Assembly: GCA_013153105.1 (NCBI GenBank)
Contig: JAADFC010000045.1
Span: 1-9,751 of the forward strand
DNA from: Thermoproteota archaeon
Lineage (GTDB): Archaea; Thermoproteota; Thermoprotei_A; Sulfolobales; Pyrodictiaceae
Length of the DNA stretch: 9,751 bases
Direction: 5' to 3'
Part shown: in pieces, positions 1 through 6,276 of the stretch
Position numbering within the stretch: position 1 is the stretch's first letter
How the letters are laid out: each line of letters starts with the position of its first letter
Program-made: the position numbers and the translations under genes
The notes under the pieces: model-generated
What the model saw: only the letters and a program-made list of their open reading frames with translations
Told to the model about the DNA's origin: nothing
Database searches by the model: none

Positions 1-125
1 ACAGCATAGCGGAACTCCCTGTCACGCTCCAGCAGCCGCAGCAGCTCCTCCCTAAGCCCGCCACCCCCACCGCCGCCGGCAGAGGCAGCAGCCACAGCCG
101 GAACACCCCTCCGATGCCCGTCCAT
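1..125 (-). CDS. 5' part of a DUF3782 / PD-(D/E)XK-like archaeal protein (runs off left edge)
   Basis: Reading leftward from ATG at 125 gives 41 full codons with no stop before the window edge. The first ~24 residues are low complexity: Ala/Ser followed by a run of seven Gly. They are followed by LREELLRLLERDREFRYAV. That helix resembles the conserved N-terminus (L+EELL+LLeeDeEFRyAV) of large archaeal families annotated DUF3782 or DUF1626, often linked to PD-(D/E)XK nuclease folds; the match is from memory and only the N-terminal helix is visible. A TATA-like GTTTAAC on the minus strand (159-165) would start transcription near 135, giving a leader of about 10 nt, which supports the ATG. A later start after the Gly run is possible. 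Nothing shows whether the nuclease core is intact. Confidence 0.55.
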   Translation of the reverse strand, partial: MDGHRRGVPAVAAASAGGGGGGGLREELLRLLERDREFRYA

Positions 126-158
126 CCCTCGGACGTTAGGGAGGGGGAGGTGGGCGGG

Positions 159-165
159 GTTAAAC
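159..165 (-). promoter_or_regulatory. TATA-like element for the left-edge gene
   Basis: Minus-strand GTTTAAC, the only AT-rich patch in the 61-nt gap between the phosphoribosyltransferase stop (187) and the ATG at 125. The ~25-nt archaeal TATA-to-start spacing predicts initiation near 135. It abuts the palindrome at 165-178. Confidence 0.4.
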
Positions 166-178
166 CCTCCCGGGAGGG
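165..178. repeat. 14-bp perfect palindrome CCCTCCCGGGAGGG
   Basis: A perfect 14-bp palindrome in the gap between two leftward genes. It lies 9 nt past the phosphoribosyltransferase stop and directly upstream of the TATA-like GTTTAAC of the next gene. On the minus strand the GC stem is followed by TTTAA. It could be a protein-binding site overlapping the BRE/TATA region, or a terminator stem for the upstream gene. With no loop bases, hairpin folding in RNA would need to open the centre. Confidence 0.45.
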
Positions 179-186
179 ATGGGCGG

Positions 187-960
187 CTAGATACTCGGCA
201 GCCTCCCGGCCCTCTTCCTGATCGTTATCAGGGCGTCAACCTCTCCAACGCCGCTCACTTCTCTCCACTCCTCGCCCACCGCGACCAGCGCGGCCACCCC
301 GGCGAGGGTGGCTCCGGCAGCCTCGATTATCTCCCGGAGGGCGCGGAGGGTCGCCCCAGTCTCGACTATGTCGTCGACCACCAGGACCCTGTCGCTCCTC
401 CCGATGCTCTTGGGCTCCACGCAGAAGACGGGGGGCGTGCGGCTGCAGAGGCCTCCCCCGCCGCCGGCTGCGGGGGCGCGCCGTGCGAGGGTGAGCGGGG
501 TCTCCAGCTCCTCCGCGAGCATGGTGGCTAGGGGGATGCCGCTCGCCTCGGGGACGAGTATCCTTGTCACCCTCCTCCCCCGGTGGCGGCGGGCGAAGTG
601 GAGGGTGGCCAGCAGCAGGTAGAGGGGGTCCGTGAGCACCACCGTAGTGTCGACGAGGCCCCCAGTCTCCGCCATCCTCTCCGCGAGCGCGCGCCGAGGG
701 TCAGCAAGCCTCTCCAGCCCCTCGAGGATCCTCGCAGCCGTCTCGGGGCTCGGCAGGCTCCTGCCGGTAACGTAGCGGCTGAGCAGCGGTGCCTGAACCC
801 CGGTGGCGGCGCTCAGCTCGCGGTAGGTGAACCTCTGCTTGGCCAGCCTCAAAGCCTTAGCCACAGCCAGCACGAGGCTGGCCTCCTCGAAGCGCCTCCC
901 CTTCTCCCTCACAGCCGCTACCCTCCCGGCCCCCCGGCGGACAGCGTGGAGGCTCGGCAA
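187..960 (-). CDS. HTH-phosphoribosyltransferase regulator (PRK02277 / GfcR-like)
   Basis: A 257-residue protein from TTG at 960. An N-terminal XRE-like helix-turn-helix (about residues 44-75, with FTYRELSAATG and LLSRYVTGRSLPS) precedes a type I phosphoribosyltransferase domain. The PRPP-binding loop RVLVVDDIVETGATLRAL sits at about 191-208, and PEASGIPLAT at about 137-146 matches the family's substrate-side strand. This is the archaeal 'orotate phosphoribosyltransferase-like' family that includes haloarchaeal GfcR, a DNA-binding regulator. The PRTase part probably senses a phosphoribosyl or sugar metabolite rather than making OMP. A glycine-rich loop (166-170) replaces the usual catalytic loop. 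The start is uncertain: GTG at 912 (residue 17) has GGGAGGG at 927-921, 8 nt upstream, and would give 241 residues. The gene is divergent from the BMP-family gene, with promoters about 30 bp apart, suggesting local control. The regulator assignment is strong; the ligand is unknown. Confidence 0.85.
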   Translation of the reverse strand: MPSLHAVRRGAGRVAAVREKGRRFEEASLVLAVAKALRLAKQRFTYRELSAATGVQAPLLSRYVTGRSLPSPETAARILEGLERLADPRRALAERMAETGGLVDTTVVLTDPLYLLLATLHFARRHRGRRVTRILVPEASGIPLATMLAEELETPLTLARRAPAAGGGGGLCSRTPPVFCVEPKSIGRSDRVLVVDDIVETGATLRALREIIEAAGATLAGVAALVAVGEEWREVSGVGEVDALITIRKRAGRLPSI

Positions 961-967
961 ACCCCGC

Positions 968-993
968 CCCTCGGGGCCTCACACCCCCGAGGG
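968..993. repeat. Inverted repeat (9-bp stem, 8-nt loop) in the regulator's leader
   Basis: CCCTCGGGG (968-976) and CCCCGAGGG (985-993) are perfect reverse complements separated by 8 nt. They lie between the putative minus-strand TATA (1051-1058) and the TTG/GTG starts of the phosphoribosyltransferase regulator, so they would be in its mRNA leader. The repeat could be an RNA hairpin or an operator. GC-rich DNA yields such stems by chance fairly easily, so a function is only suggested. Confidence 0.4.
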
Positions 994-1050
994 TGGGAGG
1001 GTCGGCCCCCGTAGGCTGGGCCTCCTCATCGCCTCGTTGCATCAACCCGT

Positions 1051-1058
1051 GAAAATAG
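1051..1058 (-). promoter_or_regulatory. TATA-like element for the HTH-phosphoribosyltransferase gene
   Basis: Minus-strand CTATTTTC is the main AT-rich patch upstream of the regulator. It predicts initiation near 1028-1030, leaving a 70-115-nt leader (depending on start codon) that contains the 968-993 inverted repeat. The plus-strand promoter of the BMP-family gene lies about 30 bp away, so occupancy by one regulator could affect both. Confidence 0.35.
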
Positions 1059-1085
1059 GGGGGCTGCCCATCTTGTAGCTCCAGG

Positions 1086-1091
1086 TTATAG
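1086..1091 (+). promoter_or_regulatory. TATA-like element for the BMP-family gene
   Basis: TTATAG in an otherwise GC-rich stretch. Initiation about 25 nt downstream (near 1112-1116) would give a leader of about 18 nt before the GTG at 1132, with a G-rich stretch just upstream that could serve as a weak ribosome binding site. Confidence 0.45.
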
Positions 1092-1131
1092 CCCCTACCC
1101 CCGCGCCCCGCCCCGCCATGGGGGATGGGGG

Positions 1132-2529
1132 GTGGCGGAGCGCACAACCAGGAGGGGCTTCCTCAAGCTCGCAGCCGCAGCCGTGGTCGCCGCGGCCGCC
1201 GGCGTGGGGGGCTACCTCGCCACCCGCGGCGGCGGGCAGCCCGGGACGGGCTCCCCCACACCGGTGGAGACGGCTGCTGAGCAGGCCACGGCTGCGCCGG
1301 GCGCGGCTAGGAGGATACGCGCCCTCTGGGTCTACGTCGGCCCCATAGGCGACTACGGCTGGACCCACGCCCACGATGTGGGCAGGAGGGAGGCGGAGAA
1401 GGCTCTCGGGGGGATCCTCGAGACCAGGTACCTTGAGAAGGTGAGCGAGGACCAGGCCTACCAGGCTATAAAGCAGGCCCTGGAGGCCGAGAGGTTCGAC
1501 GCTGTCTTCGCCACCAGCTACGGCTTCATGGACGCGGTTAGGAGGCTCGCCCGCGAGTACCCCCAGGTCCGCTTCTACCACTGCAGCGGCCCCTGGGAGG
1601 CCTTCCGCGACCTCCCCAACGTCTCCACCTACTTCGCCGAGTTCTACCAGCTCTACTACCTCAACGGCGTCGCCGCCGGAGCCGTAACGGAGACCTGCAA
1701 GGTCGGCTATGTGCCCGCCTTCCTCATACCCGAGGTGGTACGCCACATAAACGCCTACGCCCTCGGCGCGGTCCACGGCGCCAGGCTTATGGGCAAGTGC
1801 GGTAACGGCGAGAAGATAGAGGTCTACGTGACGGCGCCGCTCCTCAGCTGGTTCGCCCCCGACAAGGCGCGGCAGGCAGCGCTCACCCTCATAGACAACT
1901 ACAACGTGGACGTGCTCGCGTTCACCGAAGATAGCACCGCGGTCCTAGAGGCTGCAGCGGAGAAGGGGGTCTACAGCTTCAGCCACTACAGCAACATGCT
2001 AGACTACCTGCTGAAGAGCAAGCCCGAGGCCAGGGAGCGTTACGAGCGGAGCCACCTCACCGGACAGCTCGCCGACTGGGGCCCCATATACACCTACCTC
2101 CTCTCCAAGCTCGCGACTGGCACCTACGTGAAGGAGGACGTCTGGGCTAGGATAGGCGACTTCACCCCGATAAGGTGGAGGCGCCCCGTAGCCGAGTCCA
2201 CGGCGGGCGAGAGGGAGGGCGCCGTCTACCTGGCGCCCCTCAACACCAAGGTGATACCCGCAAAGGCTGTGGAGGAGATAAAGAGGCTCTACGAGGACAT
2301 GAAGGAGCTTCTCTTCGAGCCCTTCACCGGCCCCGTGAGGGGCTACCGGATAGACCCCGCCACCGGCCGCCAGGTGGGCGACGTCGAGACAATCATCCCG
2401 GAGGGTGTGAGGTGGGGCAGGAACGAGCTGTGGGGCTGCCGCACCGGCTGCGACTGCTTCACCCAGAAGCGGCCCGAGTGCGAGACGATGAACTGGTTCT
2501 ACGAGAAGATTGTAACCCTCGCCAAGTAG
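1132..2529 (+). CDS. Tat-exported BMP-family substrate-binding protein (PnrA/nucleoside-type)
   Basis: 465 residues from GTG 1132. The N-terminus carries a twin-arginine signal (TRRGFLKL, R7-R8) and an Ala-rich hydrophobic core to about residue 30, with no lipobox cysteine. A Gly/Pro/Thr-rich linker to about 60 suits anchoring outside the membrane. The rest matches the BMP/PnrA periplasmic-binding fold: GDYGWTHAHDVGR (73-85), FDAVFATSYGF, then a YYLNGVAAGAV...VGYVPAF..PEVVRHINAYALGA block (about 165-212), the usual BMP core. Known members bind purine nucleosides or related ligands and feed ABC importers; the ligand here is unproven. No ABC ATPase or permease genes adjoin it. A C-terminal cluster C436, C440, C442, C450 is unusual. 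Divergent pairing with an HTH-phosphoribosyltransferase fits nucleoside or nucleobase sensing, but that is inference. Confidence 0.88.
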   Translation: MAERTTRRGFLKLAAAAVVAAAAGVGGYLATRGGGQPGTGSPTPVETAAEQATAAPGAARRIRALWVYVGPIGDYGWTHAHDVGRREAEKALGGILETRYLEKVSEDQAYQAIKQALEAERFDAVFATSYGFMDAVRRLAREYPQVRFYHCSGPWEAFRDLPNVSTYFAEFYQLYYLNGVAAGAVTETCKVGYVPAFLIPEVVRHINAYALGAVHGARLMGKCGNGEKIEVYVTAPLLSWFAPDKARQAALTLIDNYNVDVLAFTEDSTAVLEAAAEKGVYSFSHYSNMLDYLLKSKPEARERYERSHLTGQLADWGPIYTYLLSKLATGTYVKEDVWARIGDFTPIRWRRPVAESTAGEREGAVYLAPLNTKVIPAKAVEEIKRLYEDMKELLFEPFTGPVRGYRIDPATGRQVGDVETIIPEGVRWGRNELWGCRTGCDCFTQKRPECETMNWFYEKIVTLAK

Positions 2530-2570
2530 CCCCATCCACCGGGGGAAACCGGTCACCCTAATAAACCAAG

Positions 2571-2579
2571 TATTTTTAA
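2571..2579 (+). promoter_or_regulatory. TATA box for the SDH-family protease gene
   Basis: TATTTTTAA is the best TATA-like sequence in the window and lies in the 101-nt gap after the BMP gene. It predicts initiation near 2600 and a leader of about 30 nt. GGTG at 2619-2622, 8 nt before the GTG start, may serve as ribosome binding site. The T-run may also help terminate the upstream transcript. Confidence 0.6.
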
Positions 2580-2630
2580 CACGCCGCGCGGCAGCTGAAA
2601 GGCTCCCCACTCTCTCCCGGTGCAAGGGCC

Positions 2631-3557
2631 GTGGCGGAGCCTCAGGCGGCGGCAGCCCCGGCGGCGCCGATGGTGGGCCTGGCGGATATAGTGTGGCTCT
2701 TGTTCTGGCTCCTCTTCCTCTACGCGATGCTCGAGCCGCTGCTCGCGATGAGGCGGCTGGAAGCGGCGAGGATGGCTGTGATAAGGAGGATGGAGGAGAA
2801 GTATGGGTGGCGTGTGATAACGATGATACACCGTGAGGAGAGGATAAGCTTCTTCGGCATACCCATACAGAGGTTCATAACCATAGACGACAGCGAGGCA
2901 GTACTCCGCGCGATAAGGACGACCCCGCCCAACAAGCCGATAGCGCTGATAATCCACACGCCCGGCGGCCTGGCCCTGGCGGCGGCGCAGATAGCCAGGG
3001 CGCTCAGGAACCACCCCGCCAAGAAGATTGTGATAGTCCCCCACTACGCGATGAGCGGCGGCACCCTGATAGCGCTGGCCGCGGATGAGATAAGGATGGA
3101 CCCGAACGCGGTGCTCGGCCCCCTCGACCCCCAGCTGTCCATGGGCCCGCAGGGGCCGGTGGTGCCGGCTCCGAGCCTGGTGAAGGTGGCTAAGCTGAAG
3201 GGTGACAAGGCCTCCGACGTCACCCTGGTCATGGCCGACGTTGCGGAGAAGGCTATAGCGGAGATGCAGGAGCATATAGTCGAGCTGCTCCGGGACAGGA
3301 TGGGCGAGGAGAAGGCTAGGGAGATAGCGAGGATACTCACGGAGGGCAGGTGGACCCACGACTACCCGATAACAGTCGAGAAGGCGAAGCAGCTGGGCCT
3401 GCCGGTGAACACGGACGTGCCCCCCGAGGTCTACGAGCTGATGGAGCTGTACCCCCAGGCGCCCGGGAACCGGCCGGGAGTCGAGTACATCCCCCAGCCC
3501 ATCCCCCAGGGGCCCCAGAGGAGCCACAGCAGCGGAGGAAGGGGAGTAGCCAGATAA
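2631..3557 (+). CDS. Membrane-anchored Clp-fold serine protease, SDH/DUF114 family
   Basis: 308 residues from GTG 2631. One hydrophobic segment (about 16-38) follows a short Ala-rich N-terminus, so the enzyme is probably anchored with its catalytic domain on one face of the membrane. The Clp/crotonase-like core shows ALIIHTPGG (about 105-113, oxyanion loop), the nucleophile loop HYAMSGGTLIALAADEI with S142, then DPNAVLGPLDPQL with D166, and a WTHDYPIT motif (H243, D244) typical of this archaeal/bacterial family (Pfam PF01972, serine dehydrogenase proteinase). Ser142 is the predicted nucleophile; the other catalytic residues are not certain. A Pro/Gly/Gln-rich tail (about 275-308) looks disordered. 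Family members are thought to act in membrane protein quality control. The gene has its own TATA box and ends 12 nt from the convergent cupin gene. An alternative start is M14. Confidence 0.9.
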   Translation: MAEPQAAAAPAAPMVGLADIVWLLFWLLFLYAMLEPLLAMRRLEAARMAVIRRMEEKYGWRVITMIHREERISFFGIPIQRFITIDDSEAVLRAIRTTPPNKPIALIIHTPGGLALAAAQIARALRNHPAKKIVIVPHYAMSGGTLIALAADEIRMDPNAVLGPLDPQLSMGPQGPVVPAPSLVKVAKLKGDKASDVTLVMADVAEKAIAEMQEHIVELLRDRMGEEKAREIARILTEGRWTHDYPITVEKAKQLGLPVNTDVPPEVYELMELYPQAPGNRPGVEYIPQPIPQGPQRSHSSGGRGVAR

Positions 3558-3569
3558 CAGCTCCACCTC

Positions 3570-3914
3570 TTAGGGGCAGTGGTGGCCGAGTTTTTCCAGC
3601 AGCCTCCTCCTATCCTCCGTCAGGGGCGCGTTAGCGTCGAGCACCACCGTCTCCTCCAGCGCCACAGCCTCATGACCCACCCCGGGGGGCACCACCACGT
3701 AGCCCCCGGGGCCCAGCACCAGCTCGCCGCGGCCCTCGAGCAGCAGCCGCAGCCTGCCCCGCAGCACCACGGTCAGCTGCACCGAGGGATGACTATGCCT
3801 CGGAACAACGGCGCCCTCCTCAAGCCTTGCCTCGGTCACAACAAGCTCGCCGCTACAGTGGACAACCCTCATCCAAACCCCAGGCGCCAGCTGCGCGTAG
3901 CCCCCGCCCTCCAC
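3570..3914 (-). CDS. Small single-domain cupin protein
   Basis: 114 residues from GTG 3914. It is a compact beta-barrel cupin: motif 1 is VVPRHSHPSVQLTVVLRG with H40 and H42 but Gln46 where the canonical metal-binding Glu sits. Motif 2 is PGGYVVVPPGVGHEA with H81. Three of four usual metal ligands are therefore present, and metal binding with Gln, or by the three His alone, is plausible. Single-domain cupins of this size act as isomerases, dioxygenases or sugar/ligand sensors; no specific substrate can be named. The C-terminus (LLEKLGHHCP) carries two extra His and a Cys. An alternative start is ATG at residue 15. CTTTAAGC at about 3982-3989, read leftward, is a possible TATA element. The gene converges on the protease gene and is unlikely to be functionally linked to it. 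Confidence 0.8.
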   Translation of the reverse strand: MEGGGYAQLAPGVWMRVVHCSGELVVTEARLEEGAVVPRHSHPSVQLTVVLRGRLRLLLEGRGELVLGPGGYVVVPPGVGHEAVALEETVVLDANAPLTEDRRRLLEKLGHHCP

Positions 3915-4074
3915 GCCCTCCCCCCAGGAGGGGCTGCGGCGCCGCGGCAGGCTTTCACTACTCCCACCCCCCGTGGAACAGCTTTAAGCTGGAGCCAGGG
4001 ATTAGCCTCCCAGCCCTCACGCACCGGCTCTAAACCTTAAAGCCGAGCAGCCCGAGCGATTCAACCGGGAATAC
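3915..4074. other. Divergent intergenic region, cupin / PaREP1
   Basis: 160 nt between two divergent genes. AT-rich patches at about 3982-3989 (for the leftward cupin gene) and TAAACCTTAAAG at 4031-4042 (for the rightward gene) are plausible TATA elements. The second would start transcription near 4062-4068 and give a leader of about 10 nt. No RNA gene or strong repeat was seen. Confidence 0.35.
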
Positions 4075-4563
4075 GTGTTGGCCGACGCGGTAATAGTGAG
4101 AATCCCCCGCGGGGTCGCCGAGAGGCTGGAGCGCGAAGCCAACAGGGCGGGCGTCAGCCTGGAGGAGTACATGCTGGAGCTACTCCTCCGGGACCTCGAC
4201 CCGCCGGAGAGGGCGAGGGAGTACGCCGAGGCTGCAAGGCTGCTCCTAGAGCAGGCTCGGGAGGAGCTGGAGAGGGGAAACGTGGGGCAAGCGGCGGAGA
4301 AGCTGTGGGGGGCGGCGGCGCTCGCAGTCAAAGCCTACGCGGCCTGGAGGGAGGGGAGGAGGCTCACCAGCCACGGGGAGCTGTGGGACTACAAGAGGCG
4401 CATGGCGAGAGAGCCGGGTGAATGGGTCAGCGACGCCTGGGCCCAGGCAAACGCCATGCACACCTGCTTCTACGAGGGCTGGTGCACCCGAGAAGACGTG
4501 GAGGATGCAATGAAGCGGGTCGAGAAACTCGTTGAGAAGGTCGAGGAGCTGGTGAGAGCCTAG
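4075..4563 (+). CDS. PaREP1 family protein (HEPN-like)
   Basis: 162 residues from GTG 4075. It matches the crenarchaeal PaREP1 family (named from Pyrobaculum aerophilum repeats) along its length. The N-terminal segment VIVRIPRGVAERLEREANRA is followed by SLEEYMLELLLRDLDP. A helical core follows with EYAEAARLLLEQAREEL, QAAEKLWGAAALAVKAYA, RRLTSHGELW and ANAMHTCFYEGWCTREDVE. The helical core is thought to belong to the HEPN/nucleotidyltransferase C-terminal-like superfamily (established knowledge, recalled). R95-x4-H100 (RRLTSH) has the spacing of a HEPN nuclease motif, but nuclease activity of PaREP1 is not established. No partner nucleotidyltransferase gene adjoins it. Its TAG stop shares CTAG with the convergent csx1 stop. 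The family is multicopy in hyperthermophilic crenarchaea, and its biological role is unknown. Confidence 0.85.
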   Translation: MLADAVIVRIPRGVAERLEREANRAGVSLEEYMLELLLRDLDPPERAREYAEAARLLLEQAREELERGNVGQAAEKLWGAAALAVKAYAAWREGRRLTSHGELWDYKRRMAREPGEWVSDAWAQANAMHTCFYEGWCTREDVEDAMKRVEKLVEKVEELVRA

Positions 4564-6101
4564 TCCTTGGGGTCGGTTTGGCTTCTCAGGCGGCGGAGCA
4601 GTGTTATAAGCTCCATGGCTACCTCCTTGACGTTCTCGATTCTTATCGCTTCTAGGGGCTTCCCGGTGTCGTGCGTCACCACTTCCAGGTCGCCCTCATC
4701 AGTCACTATTAGCTCAACGTTCTCTTCTCTGCTGAGCCTGCCGTGCATAAGCCTGTTGCGCAGACTACGCGCCCTCTCATAGCTTTTTAGCTCCTTGTCG
4801 GTGAGCGGGAGTCCGCTGCGACCTGCCCGGCTCCGAGGCTGCCCTCCCCTGCTATCGCTCGCCCGGCGGGCGCAGTTGTGGAGCAGGGTTTCGAGTTTCT
4901 GCCACTCGTCCCCTCCAACTCTGATCTTGCTCTGGGGCTCGGCTTGCCGCGCTAGGAGGAGGGCTACTACAAGCTCTCTTGCAGGGCCCAGGGCCTTGTC
5001 GGGCATACCCTTCTCGGCAAGGCTCTCTGCAGACTCTATCATGGTGTCAACATTGTACGCCTTGAGGAGCCTCCTTACAAGGTTCTCCGCTGTGACAGCC
5101 GCGGCGTCGGCTACGGGCACCCAGGGGGCGGGGAGCGTCAATGCATCTCTATCGCTCAGCATCTCCTCGAGACGCTTCTCCGCCTCCCCATGCATCCTCT
5201 TGAGGCCGCGCAGCAGCTTAGGTGCCACCGGCACCTGACCGCTCCTAAGAGCCCACAGCAGCTCGCTGGTTTTCTCGACAAGCGACTTTACGCTACTGTA
5301 CCCCCTGCCGTACCTGGGGCCGAGGCTCCTGCCGATATCCCGTACCGCCTCCATTGGAAGAAGCCGCTCGTCCAGCATCATCCACGCGTTTATCCCGGCC
5401 GCTACAGTGTTAACAGTCTCAACCGCCGGGGTCACGTCTATGAACTCCACCCTGGTATCCGTTCCGGGTCTTCCCAGCACGGGGGCCATGTAAGCCTTCA
5501 CAGCGGCCTCGCCGCTCTTATACACGGCTTTTATCATCGCGGCCGAGAGCAGGGCGGCCGAGACCAGCAGGTTGGTACCGTGGGTAAGGTCGACAACCAA
5601 GTCTAGACCGTTCCTGGCAAGCCTCCGCAGCGCAGCATAGACTGTGTTCACCATAGCGTCGAACGAGGCCGAATAGACGCCCTGCAGGCCATAGCTGACC
5701 AGGTAGCCGCCGCCCCTCGCTTCAAGCTTGAGGGGCGACGCTACACCGGGATGGGGCACGACCACGCACTCCACATCCCTTTCGAGAAGCCTATGCGCCA
5801 GCTGGTCGGGGCGCGTCACGTCATCCAGCCTGCCGCGCACGTTCTTCAGGAGCCTCTTGCCGCCGTAGCCGGTCTTTGCCTCAACTAGCAGGCGGTACAT
5901 ATCACAGTGGCTCCCCTCGAACAGGGTTTCAGGAACCAGGACCACCAGCTTCTCGGGCTCATCCCGCCCAGCGGCGAGGAGGCTAGCAAGGGCGGCCGGA
6001 GCGAGGACGCTCGCAGCCTCCCTCCCGCCAAGCCTGTAGACTACACTCTCATAACCCGAAGCGTCGCCTCCCAGCCAGACCAGGGCCCACGAGCGAGACA
6101 A
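4560..6101 (-). CDS. csx1: Csx1-type CARF-HEPN ribonuclease (CRISPR ancillary effector)
   Basis: 513 residues from TTG 6101. The N-terminal CARF domain shows ALVWLGGDASGYESVVYRLGG (Csx1 family usual WGNPsgWk.v.Y) and the ligand-loop motif DLTHGTN (D171-N177), matching the D-[LIV]-T-H-G-x-N signature of the MJ1666-like Csx1 family. A helical linker (about 225-430) leads to a C-terminal HEPN domain with RNRLMH (R448, N449, H453), the RNxxxH ribonuclease motif. Family knowledge: cyclic oligoadenylate made by Cas10 of a type III complex binds CARF and activates HEPN RNA cleavage. Here no cas10, cas gene or repeat array is visible, so this copy is orphan within the window. An Arg/Ser/Gly-rich insertion (about 421-440) precedes the catalytic helix. 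AGGAGGGGG at 6119-6111, 9 nt upstream, supports the TTG start. Codon use looks less GC-biased than in neighbours, consistent with transfer. Confidence 0.9.
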   Translation of the reverse strand: MSRSWALVWLGGDASGYESVVYRLGGREAASVLAPAALASLLAAGRDEPEKLVVLVPETLFEGSHCDMYRLLVEAKTGYGGKRLLKNVRGRLDDVTRPDQLAHRLLERDVECVVVPHPGVASPLKLEARGGGYLVSYGLQGVYSASFDAMVNTVYAALRRLARNGLDLVVDLTHGTNLLVSAALLSAAMIKAVYKSGEAAVKAYMAPVLGRPGTDTRVEFIDVTPAVETVNTVAAGINAWMMLDERLLPMEAVRDIGRSLGPRYGRGYSSVKSLVEKTSELLWALRSGQVPVAPKLLRGLKRMHGEAEKRLEEMLSDRDALTLPAPWVPVADAAAVTAENLVRRLLKAYNVDTMIESAESLAEKGMPDKALGPARELVVALLLARQAEPQSKIRVGGDEWQKLETLLHNCARRASDSRGGQPRSRAGRSGLPLTDKELKSYERARSLRNRLMHGRLSREENVELIVTDEGDLEVVTHDTGKPLEAIRIENVKEVAMELITLLRRLRSQTDPKD

Positions 6102-6110
6102 ACTCGCCGA

Positions 6111-6120
6111 CCCCCTCCTA
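6111..6120 (-). promoter_or_regulatory. Strong ribosome binding site fixing the csx1 TTG start
   Basis: Minus-strand TAGGAGGGGG ends 9 nt before the TTG codon at 6101. It closely matches the archaeal anti-Shine-Dalgarno complement (AGGAGGTGA) and is the reason to accept this rare start codon. Confidence 0.6.
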
Positions 6121-6150
6121 GCCGGCGGTGGGCGGGGGCGAGCCCGAAAC

Positions 6151-6158
6151 GCTATATC
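6151..6158. promoter_or_regulatory. TATA-like element in the csx1 / purB divergent region
   Basis: GCTATATC (minus strand GATATAGC). For csx1 it predicts initiation near 6127-6130 and a leader of about 28 nt including the ribosome binding site. The core is nearly symmetric, so it could also fire rightward. A rightward transcript from near 6180 would have a purB leader of about 190 nt that includes the hairpin at 6259-6276. Confidence 0.45.
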
Positions 6159-6258
6159 ATTGGGTGCAACAGTCTTAGCTGAGACACGCCGCTGTCCGCC
6201 GACCGGCTACAACTGCGGCTCGAGGTCTGCCTCGTTAAGGGGTATGTGCGTGGCCCAC

Positions 6259-6276
6259 ACCGGGCTCATGCCCGGT
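6259..6276. repeat. Perfect 7-bp inverted repeat with 4-nt loop, upstream of purB
   Basis: ACCGGGC-TCAT-GCCCGGT is a perfect stem of 7 bp with a tetraloop, about 97 nt upstream of the likely purB start. It may be an operator or leader hairpin. The CTCAT core looks superficially like a Met tRNA anticodon arm, but stem-loop geometry and flanks do not support a tRNA. Confidence 0.45.

Noticed and set aside
1012..1031. C/D-box sRNA candidate (minus-strand GCGATGAGG near 1027)
   Set aside because: Only one imperfect C box; no CTGA D box at the right distance.
1042..1776. Leftward open frame opposite the BMP gene start
   Set aside because: Gly/Val/Glu-rich shadow with no motifs; it would also run through the divergent promoter region.
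2553..3566. Long leftward open frame (337 codons) antisense to the SDH protease gene
   Set aside because: It covers the protease almost exactly, its translation is Arg/His/Leu/Pro/Tyr-rich with no family resemblance, and the protease frame has intact catalytic motifs.
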